A DNA stretch of 64,000 bases from Pestalotiopsis fici W106-1 (lineage: Eukaryota; Ascomycota; Sordariomycetes; Amphisphaeriales; Sporocadaceae): contig NW_006917095.1 in the NCBI RefSeq assembly GCF_000516985.1, positions 686,157 to 750,156 of the forward strand, written 5' to 3'. Position 1 is the stretch's first letter; each line of letters starts with the position of its first letter. This document shows, piece after piece, positions 21,342 to 33,552 of the stretch. The translations under genes were made by a program, and so were the position numbers. Below the pieces are notes generated by a model, which was not told the origin of the DNA, made no database searches, and saw only the letters and a list, made by a program, of their open reading frames with translations.

Positions 21342-23603
21342 ATGGACGATTATATGTTCCACCGTTACGTGCAGCAATGCAAATACGTACCGGAAAACAC
21401 AAGTTACCTGGAGATATTCAACTATACGGTATGTCCTCTTTTTCTTCTCCTCTGATTGTTGCCTCATTCAATTCGAGTCCCCGATTGGAGGACTAGCCAA
21501 TATCTAGTCAGTAGTAGTAGACAGAGGCATTGTCTCTGTATGTGTGTGCGTGCGTGTTGCACTGCCCCCTTAGATGCTTGCTTTAGAGCTACCTTGTCTC
21601 GGTGTGTAAAGAGGTAGTCTGGGTTGGCTGTCTGTCTGTCTGTCTGTCTGTCATTCATTCACGGCCGACCGGACGGGAGGAGCTCAATCCATCCATCGTC
21701 AGCGTTTCCAGTCCGAAGCTAACATGCGACCCCCCCGAATCAGGATCCAGTTCATAATTCAGTCGAGGAGCATCCACTGACGCCCGATGAATTTGAAAAC
21801 TATCTACATCGCCGGGTAAGATGCTCCCCCAATAAGGTGTCGTATGGACCTTATCTCCCTATAAAGAGCTGTCTGCGCCGCCTGCTTGGCCCCCTGGATC
21901 TAAGTGCCGTCTTCCCGGACGGCCTGCCTGTGGAGTTTTGGTTCGCCGAGCGGGGAAGGGATCATTGCCGTGATCCGGCGCCTGTCAGCCCTTTGGGACC
22001 CGAACCCTTGGGACCGGAACTGGTATACAATCTATCTTTTCCAGTGCTTATATAACTAATGGTGCTCCATCGCTAGGGAGCTTTTGAGCCGCCCACGCTG
22101 CCCGAGGGCGTGAGGTTGAAAGACGGTATCCGTCTAGTGTGAGTCGCCCCAATGTTAACCCCTCTGAGGATTTGGGCAAACCATACTGAATCATGAGAAT
22201 AGTCTTCAGAAAAATGCCAAGCAGAATGAGACTTTTACGCCAAATTATATATCCCTGACAGCCGATCAGTATGAGCAAATGGTCAGGACCATGCGGCTCC
22301 CCTTCCGGGCCATTGAGGGAACGAGCGTCGTTGGACCCTTCTTCTGGGCTGCATTCGACCAAGATGCGAGCGATCCGCACTTGCGTAAGTTCTACTCTGC
22401 TTCAAACCATGGATCATTCTACTTGCATGGATATGTTGATGGCTGACAATGTCATGCAGAGATCATTTTCCGCAAATCCGATGTGCGGAAAAAGGGCAAA
22501 ACCCGTGGCTGGGAGATTATGCTCTCTCACTCATTCACAACCGCCATCACGACCGGATTCGTGAAGGGAACACCGTCTTCAGATATTGTCACTTCGATTG
22601 AGCACCTGACATCATGTGCCGCGCAGGTTGCGCATCCCATGCTATTGCCCGTCATTATCCTGTCGCACGATCTGTCCTGGAAGACGGACCAGAAGCAGCG
22701 CGACGCCCGGGACTGGCTGCGCCGTCTTGAGCACGCCGTGACCATGCGTGATGAGATTGAGGAAGGAGAGAGCTACCGGGATCTGGACCTTGAAGTCCTC
22801 AATCGGGATCTCGTCGAGTGCCACAGCCAGGTGTTGTGGAAGCGACCACAGGCTTATCAGAGCATCATTGAGGAGATGAAGCTCACCATGGACAACTTCT
22901 GGCAGAGCTCCATGCCGGAGCGGGTGCACCGCGGCGAGACGGCGGCTTTGCATAACAGCATGAAGAGCCGTCTTGATTTTTACCGCATCAAACTTTTGGG
23001 CGTGGAGAATTACGCGCATACGACGTTGGAGAGGCTGAATATCCAGCGACAAGCTGTGAGTTGAATTTCCTTTGGGTTCCATCATTATCTTACACAAGAT
23101 ATCCTAACTTGACGCAGCTTTACAACATCATCGCCCAAAAGGAATCCAAGCTCAACCTAGAAATGGCTGCCCAGCAACGTCGCCTTGCACACGCATCGAA
23201 GCGCGACAGTACGGCCATGAAGACGTTATCACTGCTGGGTGCCGTGTTCCTCCCGGGGACATTCTTGGCCTCCATCTTCTCCATGACGTTTTTCGACTTT
23301 AACGTGGACGATGGCTCAGGCGGCGGCAGTACCGGGGCGGCGGTCTCGCAGTATCTCTGGGTCTACTTTGTGGTGACGATCCCGCTAACCATGTTGATTG
23401 TGGGATCATGGTGGTGGCTGGACAAGAGGCGCGAGCGGCAGTACGCGCTCGAGGACGCCGACATTGAAAAGGGTATCGAACGCATGGAGACGGAAATCAT
23501 GGCCATTATGCGCAAGAAGACGATGAAGAAGGCCACCACATGGAACAGCGGAAATACGCCGAGTTTGAGTTTTCAGCTCAATAGGAAGGACAAGACGGGC
23601 TGA
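21342..23603 (+). CDS. CorA-like two-transmembrane-helix membrane protein
   Basis: Member of the fungal CorA-like (Mg2+ transporter superfamily) proteins. Six exons: 21342-21428, 21744-22022, 22077-22138, 22203-22384, 22460-23055, 23118-23603, about 563 residues. The N-terminal and middle parts form the soluble helical domain, with a long helix ending at the pore (QKESKLNLEMAAQQRRLAHASKRDSTAMKTLSLLG pattern). Two membrane helices follow: TLSLLGAVFLPGTFLASIFSMTFF and YLWVYFVVTIPLTMLIVGSWWWL, then a charged tail. The GMN signature that lines the pore entrance in true CorA is replaced by FSMTFF, a common change in this fungal subfamily, so Mg2+ transport should not be assumed. Introns are GT-AG. 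The sequence at 21816 (GTAAGA) looks like a donor but the frame runs through it. Exon 1 is assigned from frame and a strong donor only. Confidence 0.8.
21629..21652 (+). repeat. TGTC tetranucleotide microsatellite
   Basis: About six TGTC/TCTG units in intron 1 of the CorA-like gene, seen directly. Confidence 0.85.
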
Positions 23604-24932
23604 TTCGACTGGAGGTGGGCAGCGAAAGAAAAAAAAAAAAGTTAAACCCCATTGACGAGTTACAGAGTGGTGGCATCAGTAGTCGGTCGAGGCGCGCCTC
23701 CTCCGTCAGTCAACGACGAGGAAACGGATGAATATATGAAGAAACAAGGAGGAGAGTGCTAATAATCAATGGAGAGGAGGAACCCGTTTGTGGATTAGAT
23801 CTTATGACCGCGACGACCTTTTTTATTTTTTCCCTCTTATGGCACAAAACCTGACGACCATTTACACACAAACATAGAACTTTTTACACGAGTATATAGC
23901 TAGGTACACAGGCACACACACATCATATATGGGAATAATTGGGAACCAGGATGCACAATCTTTGCCTCGTTGGACGCTTTTAGTCTTTTTTTTCTTTGCA
24001 ACCAATGAGCTGTACTCGGTTCGTCGATGGAGGTGAATCCAACAATGGTGGAATTCTCTGTTTCGTGAGTAGAGGGCATATAAATCTTTTCCTACCAAGA
24101 ATATTCCCCTTGACTCGCCATCTAGAGTTACGTTCAACGATGACGCATGCCAATTAACCTGTCTCCAAACGCCACAAGCATCTCGGCCTGCCTGGGCCTA
24201 TTTTCGTTCCCACCCTCCAGCTTCAAATCACAATCTTTCCAATCGAATATAAGTGCTAAATGTATCAGCAAAACATTTGCTGAACGCAGAATTCATCGAG
24301 AGCTCAAGAGCGGGTTGGTTGGTTCAACGAAATCAACGTGTGCTTGGTTTGTTACAGCCGATTGTTTCATGATCCCACCCAATGCAAACGTAGTAGTTGT
24401 GTCAATGAGGTTGTGCTCTTTCCTCGCACCTCGAACAACTGAAGGTGAACGTTTCGCCAGAAGCTCGAGCTTCTTATCTGCGTTCCAGTCTTTCCGTTTG
24501 TTCTGCCTTCTTTCCCTCAAAAGTTTCAACCTTACTACTTCAATTCCAAGACTATCACTCAAGTTCCCTCGCATCACAACTCTTCCTTCAAAGCAATTCA
24601 AGCCATCACTACCCAACCTTGGGCGAGGCAAAGTATCAACTGGAATTGCTGTCCTCCCAAGCCCGCTCGATCCCGCTGCCAACTTTTTTTCTACTCTACA
24701 CCTTCACTGGCAGGAACGGGCATTCTCAGGACCACACAACCCCATGCTCGGGTGCTTGTAGTTTCTGTGGGATCAATACTCCTCACCATCCTAGCCCGCT
24801 CAGGTATCTTCATCACTCGTCTCAATATTCAAAAGTCTTAGGTTACTGGCTTCGAGAAAGATTGAGCCACCATTAATAACATTTTCTCTTGCTGGAAGTT
24901 GATGATTGGGTGCATCAACCGTACTCACCATA
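23604..24932. other. Intergenic region, CorA-like to GTPase A
   Basis: About 1.3 kb. The frames at 24147-24876 on both strands overlap each other and show no family pattern; this stretch more likely contains the promoter and leader of GTPase A. Confidence 0.5.
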
Positions 24933-27900
24933 ATGCCCAAATCCAGCAGTAGCAGCACAATGTCTGCTCCAAACGACAGCGATGACGTGGCAGATCAGCA
25001 CCAGTTCGACCGCCTCAATCAAATACTTTCGAGCGGTAGCCTAGACGAGACGGAGCAGCATGTCACCATTGCTTGCCAAATTATCGATCAGATTACCATC
25101 GCCCTCATGCCATGCGGTGCAGCTACCGATGCACAGCGATGGGTCAAGGCTCTCTCGGAACTGAAGAAGCAGACCAAGCCCACCCCAGTCATCATCGGAG
25201 TTGTCGGCAGTACTGGAGCTGGCAAAAGCTCATTAATCAATGCCATGCTCGACGAGGAACGTATCGTGCCAACCAGTGGCTTTCGTGCGTGCACGGCTGT
25301 CATCACAGAGTTGGCATGGAATGACTCTGATGTACCAGAAGAGCTCTACAAAGGCGAGATCGAGTTCATCCAGCCAGGAGATTGGGCTACGGAGCTAAAA
25401 CAGCTCCAAGGCGATTTTATCGATTCCAAAGGCCAAGCTTCAAGCGACCCTTCGGAAGCCGACAGCGATGCAGGCGTGGCTTGGGCAAAAGTCAAAGGAG
25501 TGTATCCTCATTTATCCCAGAAAGAATTCACAGAGATCAACTTAGACGAGCTATCAAATGATGCCAGGGTTCGCGAGGTACTTGGCACGACAAAGTTGAT
25601 TTCAGCCGCCTCAGTCAAGGCATTCTACTCCCAACTTCAGCAGTACGTCTCGAGCGCAGGAAACAAATCTCGGAAGCGTAAATTCTCCGCCAAGAACAAG
25701 ACTGGGGATGAGGTGAAGTTCGAGTATTGGCCATTGGTCAAGATGGTTAGAGTGTACACAAAGGCGCACGCTCTCCGTACTGGTGCTCGAATTGTTGACT
25801 TGGTAAGCGATGAAGCTCAAACAACAAGATATTTGCTAATTTTTAAATAGCCTGGTATCCAAGACGCAAATGCTGCAAGAGCAGCAGTCGCTGCCAGATA
25901 TATCCAGAATTGCAGCGCTCTCTGGATCGTGGCGCCAATAACCAGAGCAGTCTCGGACAAAGCCGCCCAAGACCTACTGGGGCAGACATTTAAACTGCAA
26001 GCCAAGTACGACAACTCGTTCTCCAAGATTACTTTTATTGCCTCCAAAACAGATGACATCAACGTTTCAGAAACTATTCATGACTTTGGAGACGACTCAA
26101 TTGACTCTGACTCGGAGGAGGCAGACTTCTTAGATGATTACAACGTTGCCACTGAGGAAACAAAAAAAAGTCAACACGAGCTGGAAATTGTCAAAACCAG
26201 CCTCAAAGAATCCAAGCAATCCGTTGAAGGTCTCAAGGCCGAGATAAACAAATGGCGGAAGTTGGCAGACAAACTAGCCGAGGGGAAGAGCGTGTTCACC
26301 CCAGGTACAACCCGCGACGGTAAGCTGCGGCCGCGTGACGAAAATGGAAAGGTGATCAAACCAGAAGACGAAAAGGTGACCCAAGAAGAATTCTTTGACA
26401 AGAATGGCAAGAAGACCAAAACGGAAACCTACATTCCCGTTCCTCGGCGTCCTTCTGCAGCACCAGCACAGGGCAGGGGCGACAGTGATGGAAGTGGCTC
26501 ATCAACCAAAATGGAAAGAAAGCCGCTATCTCACGAGCAGATTCAGTCCAGATTGACTGATTTGAATACTTCACTTGAGAAGGCTCTGGGCCTCGTTAAG
26601 AAACAAGATGCTCAGGTCGTGCTCAAGGAGGAGGATCATCGTGTCTTGCAGCATAGGCTCTCTGAGATGCAACCCCATGCGAGAGAAATTTGTATTCGCC
26701 AGCGAAACATCGATTCAGAGGAGGGGATTCAGAAAGATTTCGCAAGAGGTATTAAGGAGTAAGTATTAACTCTATTCAGATGCAAGTTGGAATGACATGA
26801 AACGGATATGCTTTCTTGTCACTTGGCCACCAATTGAGCGACTTTTTTTTCTTTTTTTTTTTCCTACCTTGGTACACAAAGGCTAACCTGAGGCATGATC
26901 TAGATTGGACGTGGAAGACGAAAGTGATTTTGATCCTGAGGAAAACAAAGACTATAAAAAGATTGGAGCCTCGTTGCCAGTCTTCTGTATCAGTTCTACG
27001 GCATACCAAACTCTGAACAACCGTTTCCAGCACGACAGCAAGATCACGGGCTTTGCAACTCTTCAAGACACCGGGATTCCTCAATTGCAAGACCATGCTG
27101 TCTTGATGACTGGATCAGCCCGAATGAATACTGCAAGAGGATTTCTCAACATCTTCTTCCAGCAACTCAATTCTTTGTCCATTTGGGCAGCTAACCAAAC
27201 CTATCAATCCCATTTAGAAGCCAGTGAAAGGGAGACAGAGATGGCTCATATTCGTATCATTTCAGAAACTCTGCGCGAAAACCTCATCGAGAAGGTAAAT
27301 CAAACCGTGAATGATATAGAAGACACACTGTCGAGTCGCCTGACCAATCGTTTTGGCGCTGGCTGTGTCAAGGCAGAGCAAGAAGCAATCATCATTGCTC
27401 AAGCCTGGGGCAACAAACCAAACGATGGAGGCATGTTCTGGGCAACTTACAAGGCTACCTGTCGTCGAGAGTAAGTCAAAGATCAATAATTCTGAGTCAA
27501 ATGTTTAACTGGGGATAGCGGCGAGTTCTCTGGATCTCGTGGATACAGAAACTTGAACGAAGAATTGATCGCACCCCTCAAGTCCAAGCTCGCCAACGCC
27601 TGGGAGAAGATGTTTTCAACCACCATACCTAAGAGGTTGGAGAAGTCCTCACAAGATGGTCGAGACATCTTGCAAGACTTCCATTCATCTTATATCACAC
27701 GCATGGAATCGAAACTCGATGCTACCGATATTATCATCATGAATTCGCAAATCAAGGTTCAATCTCGCGTCCTCAAGCACGCAATGTCGGACATCGTGGT
27801 CAAGGTCAACGCTCTACAACGAGGCGCTAACAGGCTGTTCACTCCAGCCATCATGCGAAGACTTACACAGGCATATAATGACTGTGTCGAAGAACACGGT

Positions 27901-28463
27901 AAGTTCATTGGTTTAGTAGATTACTCTGCATATTTTGCTGCCAATTAGTTATCCAATGTCATACAACATCATCATCATGAGAACTATTTCGACTGACAGA
28001 TTCGCTAGGCAGAGGCAGCTTCAGACGGATGAAAGACATAATGGTCACCTGCATCGAAGAAGAGAAGGCACAAATGTTTCAAGACTCATGCGAAAGTGTG
28101 GAAGAAGCCCTGATTCTCATGTGCGACGAGATCAAGCAGGACATGCTGACGACGACCAACGAGGCTGTGAACGCCATGATCTCTGACTATTTAGAACCCC
28201 TTGCAGGACGCAAGATTTCGCCGGCTTCCAAGGCTATACGTTCATGCGTGCAAAGATTTCTGTCAGAAGTACACTCCAGCTTCCGTCTCGGCCGAGTCAA
28301 TCCTATTCGTATCTCCTCCCACAGAAGAAAACACATCCATTTGAAGAAGGGAAAATATGGAGTCTTGATGAAGGGAAAGTCCAGATGGTTGAAGGCCAGA
28401 TCGTACAAGCCATTGAAGAAGAGAAAGTGCCGCGCCTTGAAGAAGCATAAGTATCGTTTCTGA
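24933..28463 (+). CDS. Large SLIP-GC/dynamin-like GTPase, copy A, with basic octad-repeat tail
   Basis: Large GTP-binding protein of the dynamin-like NUGGC/SLIP-GC type. Five exons: 24933-25802, 25851-26758, 26904-27470, 27519-27898, 28000-28463, about 1062 residues. G1 P-loop GSTGAGKSS at about 92-100, G2 Thr within FRACTAVITEL, G3 DLPG at about 289-292 (split by intron 1), G4 SKTD near 355-358. A basic patch (NKSRKRKFSAKNK) may be a nuclear signal. A long coiled coil and charged linker follow (about 375-590), then an all-helical C-terminal half. The last 40 residues are five Leu-Lys-Lys-type octads encoded by a 24-bp tandem repeat that runs to the stop. The TTG at 24906 is not used; ATG 24933 is the first in frame. 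All introns are GT-AG, and four of its positions and phases match copy B. Vertebrate SLIP-GC is a nuclear GTPase affecting genome stability; the fungal role is unknown. Confidence 0.82.
28341..28460 (+). repeat. Five-unit 24-bp tandem repeat at the 3' end of GTPase A
   Basis: Units start at 28341, 28365, 28389, 28413 and 28437, each beginning TTGA and each exactly 24 bases, diverged from one another. In the gene frame they encode octads of the form L-K-K-x-K-x-x-x. The stop codon TGA follows at once at 28461. In the +1 frame the same DNA reads as acidic octads (EEGK-like), also open until a TAA inside the fifth unit. Confidence 0.9.
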
Positions 28464-31400
28464 TGGACAAGTCGCCGTCTTCTCAAGACCCAGCCCGAAC
28501 TCCTAGATGATGGCTTATTGGAACATGGTCTGACGATTACTTCGAAGCGTTTGAAGGCATTATGGTCTGCACTGTAAGTGCTATGACTGGTCAAGATGGA
28601 ATGAAAGAACTGGAATGGGTTACTACATGCCGAAAGAAGACTCGATTTCTGCGTGGCATTGAAGATGAGTTTTTGATGAGGAATTCAAATCCCCAATGAA
28701 TTGTTAAGACACAGCCCATGTGGTTGTGCTTTGTGAGAGACAGAATCGGCTGTAATGCCAAAACAGCTCTGATGCACTGGAGAGTATGTAGTTAGTTCCT
28801 GCATTAAATATGACCCTCATCACAAGTGAAGCATCGTTGCCTTGTGTATGCAAATGGTCTCTGCCGCGTAAGCAGAGCTACATTCTTGCAAAACTGCATG
28901 ACTGCGTTGGTTCTGTGGAAAAGTCCTGGTAGCGGCGGCACACTGCCAGTATTGCTAACGCCTTCGCGCATCCTTGCGGTAGCGAATAGGAACAGCACGA
29001 GGGATCTCTTTGTATGTCGATGCAAATCCAAGTGATGCCAGTATTTAGCACTGGTGATTCCTTGTGACGAGAATCCTCGTCTAGCGAGCTGTCTTGCACA
29101 CACAGCTGATAAGCAGAAAGTAGACATGCCATGATGTCAAGATTATGGATCCTCTGGAGCAAAACCTTCACATACAGAAGAATTTACAGATTTATAGCGA
29201 GGAATACGAACTGACGGAGCTTATACTAGTCGATTGGTATGTTGGGACATGGTGTTTATTAGTTCTAGTCGCAGCGGCCCCTTGCGGAAGAATAAAATGG
29301 CGAATCGTGTGCATATCGAGATGAGCACAATGCCGGCTGGCCAGACTGACCTCATTAGTTGATGTACATGGGAACGATACGTGAAGTTTGCGCGCAACCA
29401 TGATATCCATTTGCATGCGCTCTATTGAAGATTAGTAAAGTACTGGTCGTGGTGAAGATTAAGTTATGAGCATTTGATCGTCAGTCATAGCGGTGGTGGT
29501 GGTTGTTGTTGTTGAACACAATACACCCCTGCTCATTTCCCTGGAAAGACATGTGACAGTCTTGGCGGGGGTAGCTAGGGGCTTTTTGACATGTGAAATC
29601 CCATTAATCCCAGAGACCGAGGGCTCAACTCGCGTAGCTCTCAATAAAAACCAGATTCGGATATATGGTCCGTTTTGTTGAGATTTTGAATTTCTCTGCA
29701 TGATCTGATGGATTTTCTGGAACAATTCTAGAGCCGCAAGGAACCGATTGACTGGGCAGCGTTCGGATGACGGGATGTGATGCAGCCATCATCAGTCCTG
29801 ATGTCGCACTCTGTACCTGTTTGCAAACCTACGTACACCACACATTTCCTACCTATTCATGACGGAGCCTGTCTCATCAACGTCGATGAAGTCGCGTCAA
29901 CTAACGCTTTCTGTGCAGTATCGCTCCAATCGTGGCAGGGTGTCATAACACGCATTTGCCATGTTGACTAGACGGAGAATATTTAGACACGAGGACCTAG
30001 CTTCAGGTACAAACTGTTTAGGTTAAAGCCGAGAGAGGTGACAAAGCCGCGTGGGAATAGCGGGAGGTCTAGTCGTTTAAATTGATGGATGGATGGGGGG
30101 ATTGGATGTCATTGTGCAACCACTCAAAATGCCACTTTGGCAGCTCTATGCGACGGGTTGAGACTGAAGAAGCATCATTGGCTACCGTTGGATTCCAACC
30201 ACAGGCGGTGACAATTGACTGTCTTGGCATACATACATGTATTTGCTTTTTTTTTATCCATGCAGTATACTACATAGTATTCCGTATATACACACACACT
30301 CACACTGACGGCAACGGGGGCGGTGTCTTTCAACATCCCGCAACGGCGTAATAGGGCGAGTATATTGCTCCGCCCAAGAAGATGTGCAGCGCAACTGGTG
30401 ATGGATCGTCCAGCGACCCGAGGTTCAAGGCCGGTTTGGTAAGGACAAATGGTGATCTGTCCACCATTGGCCAATGGGGATAGTGTAGATGATAGCCACT
30501 GCCTAGGTTTGTCGTAGATATTGAGAAGAAGCAATGCTTTTTTCCAAGTGTCAGTCGGCAAGTGAACCGGGGATGTTTGGGCTGTTGGTCGCACTGCGTT
30601 GCGGCTAAGGCCAAAAAGCTCAATGCGCCCTGAGAACAAACCCGCGGGCGCATTTTTTTTTTTGTCCCTTCCCCAACAAAATTTCAAGATGGAGAGGGCA
30701 AAGAGAGCAAAACTTTATGACTTGCCCCGCAATCCCAATTATTTCTCCAGGGTCCAAAAGCTCCATATTTTTTTTTATTTGCAAGGAAACCGGCACGTAC
30801 ATGCGACGCCACTCAACTTGCTGAGAGGAGCCGGGCCTTTGGGTTTTTTTCTTCTCGTATTATCTGGACATGTCAGTCACATGTTGCGTGAACTTATTTG
30901 GTTGATATATTGATTATTGGCGAGGACCAAGATTGATATATGCGCTTATGTAGGAACAAACTGAACCATGACGTTTTCCATTACATAGTAGACTTTGAAT
31001 TGTGGAGCGAGACTCTCTGCAAGAGCATGAAATAAGTACGATGCGTATATTGATGAATGGATCTTGAATTTTTGAAAACTTGTCGCATCGCTACTTTGTA
31101 CGGGTGTTACAGATGAATCACCTCGGATATCTTGTATCCTTCTTTCCAGCATTGGCTCCCCAATGAATAATAAATGTATTGGGCAGGGTTAAAAGGCGTA
31201 CATATGTAGCAGGTATACAAAATAGTCCTTTGGCTGCGCACAAGCTCATTGGCGGACAGGACACAAATGTCTAAACGTCATGCCCACCCAAGTCGCGTGT
31301 CCAAGACACTAAGAGAGTATTATAATCCCAACAGAATCGGCTTCGCGACACGATCTTTTTTTTTTTTTTTTTTTTTTCTGGTGTCCCTCCCTGGCCAAAA

Positions 31401-32086
31401 CGGCACCATTCCACCTATGGCAATCCGCTCGAGCTTCTGCTTCTGCTGCTGGGACCCCCCAGGGCAGGGACCACTGAGACCCGATCCCCATAATGTGCAT
31501 CTTTCGGGAGGCGATCGTTGAGTTGCCGTGGAGCGACACCTTTTTCTGCTTTGGCTGGCCATCAATGGGGACGCTACGTACCTATCTACTGCTTTAATAC
31601 CATATCGGAGGCGTTTGTACCCTGGTCCGGGACCTTGGGGGGTACACAGACATCGTTTCCAAAATAATTCATCAACGAACGACCTCCTGGTTCGGCGTCG
31701 ACGTCTTTCTCAATTTTTTCCCTCCTCTCCCTTCTGTCTTCTTGCATGTGCAAAGAAAAGTTTCATATTTTGTTCTTTTCTCTAGTCTGAGCTCTGCCGC
31801 TTGACTCCCTAATAATTCGTTTTCATACTGGAGCTCGGTGTCTCTAAATCATACCTACCACCCACTTACTCGAACCCACTGTCTCGTACCCGAACGTTAT
31901 CTGAGGGTCCTCATCAAGAAGAACGGTCCAAGGCTCTTTCACCTCTTGAACGCAAACGGGTCATTGCCAATCTACCATTCGAGCTTCTTCCGCTTCCCAA
32001 GAGCACAAAAAAAAAAGCTCGACGGCCAATACGTTATTTCGTGAGCTGGCCAGGTGCAGAACATCAACATAAACCAAACAGCTACC
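28464..32086. other. Intergenic region, GTPase A to elongase
   Basis: About 3.6 kb. The GTPase A frame stays open for 38 more codons after its TGA, ending with a donor-like CTGTAAGT at about 28575 (see findings). A 21-base poly-T run lies near 31358-31378. About 31,500-32,086 is probably promoter and leader of the elongase. No other gene recognised; the frames at 30175-30913 are low complexity. Confidence 0.5.
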
Positions 32087-33552
32087 ATGGCGTCCTCACC
32101 TTCGGTTTTCTTCGAGGCGCCTCCCTCTTCCCTCTTCAACTTTCCTCCTCCCACGGAACCGCAAGCAATCCCGCCGCCGCACTTTGACCTTCCCTTTACC
32201 ATCCCGGACGAGATCTTCACGGCCGCCTTGGACCCCCGAGTCCCCATCACCATTGCCGCTGCCTACGCCATCACGGCCAAGCTGCTGAACAAGTACAACA
32301 CCTCTACCGGCAAGAAGCCATGGGCAATCAGCAAGACTGCGCCCTTCCGCCTCTTTGTCGTTTTGCACAATGTCTTCCTGGCCGTCTACTCAGCATGGAC
32401 CTTTGTTGGCATGTTTGGCGCTCTGAGGAGATCGATTGTCAGCCCCAGCGGTCCCAATGGCTTGGCTGGCACCGTGGATAGCTTCTGCAAGCTCAACGGT
32501 CCCGCCGGTTTCGGCAATGCCGCCACCTACATTCAGGAGGACAACGCCTGGGAGACGGCCCCTAGCCGCGTGGATGTTGGAAGACTCTGGAACGAGGGCC
32601 TGGCCTTTTACGGTTGGATTTTCTACCTGAGCAAGTTCTACGAGGTCCTCGACACCTTCATCATTCTGGCCAAGGGCAAGCTCAGCTCCACGCTGCAGAC
32701 TTACCACCACGCCGGCGCCATGATGTGCATGTGGGCCGGTATGCGCTACATGTCGGCACCCATCTGGATGTTTGCCTTTGTTAACTCTGGTATCCACGCT
32801 ATGATGGTGAGTTTCCCCATCATTTCATTCACATGATTGTGAGAACATTCCAGCTAACTTGTGCTCAGTACACTTACTACACCATCACCGCCTTCAACAT
32901 CCGCGTCCCTACTGCGATTAAGCGTACCTTGACCACCTTGCAAATCACCCAGTTCCTCATTGGCGCATCATACGCCATGGTCCACTCGTTCGTCTACTAC
33001 ACCATTCCGGTCCAGGTTCCCGTTTCCAAGCCCGTTGCTGCTGTCTCCAGCGCTGTGGCTGCCGCGACCGAGTCGGCCCAGGCCGCCGGATTCCTGGATG
33101 GTCTTAAGCAGGCCGTCTTTGGCGCCGCCGAGGCTGCCAACCCAGCCGCCATTGTCGCTCCCGAGGCGGCCAGCGAGAGCGTCTTTTATGAGACCCAGTA
33201 CCAGGCCACCCCCTGCATCACCACCATTGGTCAGACCTTTGCCATTTGGCTCAATGTGCTCTACCTCGCGCCCCTGACCTACCTCTTTGTCTCCTTCTTC
33301 ATCGCCAGCTACCTCAAGCGCAGCAGCGCCGAGACGGAGCGCAGCCGCGCCAACAAGAAGAGCGGCCTCGCCGACCGCCGCGTGAGCAATGCCATGATCA
33401 CGGCCGAAAAGGCTGGCTGGGACGCCGCCAAGGGTATTGAGCGTGAGGTCTACGGACAGGGCAGCGAGAGCGCCGTCATCGAGGAGGACGAGCCTGTTGC
33501 CGCCAACGGCCGAGCCCTGCGAAGCCGTGGCAAGGCCAATGGCAAGAACTAA
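32087..33552 (+). CDS. ELO-family (GNS1/SUR4) very-long-chain fatty acid elongase
   Basis: ER-membrane 3-ketoacyl-CoA synthase that condenses malonyl-CoA with acyl-CoA. Exons 32087-32806 and 32869-33552 give about 467 residues; the 62-nt intron has donor GTGAGT, a GCTAAC branch site and acceptor CTCAG. The upstream GTG at 32054 is in frame but ATG 32087 (MASSPSVFF) is the start. Several membrane helices are visible. Family motifs: FYGWIFYLSKFYEVLDTFIIL (KxxExxDT-type), the histidine box as QTYHH, then MYTYYTITAF. The first His of HxxHH is Gln, as in QxxHH elongases that act on polyunsaturated substrates in other fungi; this is suggestive only. An Ala-rich insertion (about residues 290-345) sits between late helices, and the tail is charged and hydrophilic without a KKxx signal. 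Confidence 0.9.

Noticed and set aside
21816..21836. Intron donor GTAAGA in the CorA-like gene
   Set aside because: The only nearby acceptor would make a 21-nt intron, and the frame is open straight through.
28461..28578. Programmed stop-codon readthrough of GTPase A
   Set aside because: The context is TGA TGG, not the known TGA CTA readthrough context; a lost base or extra exon is a simpler idea.
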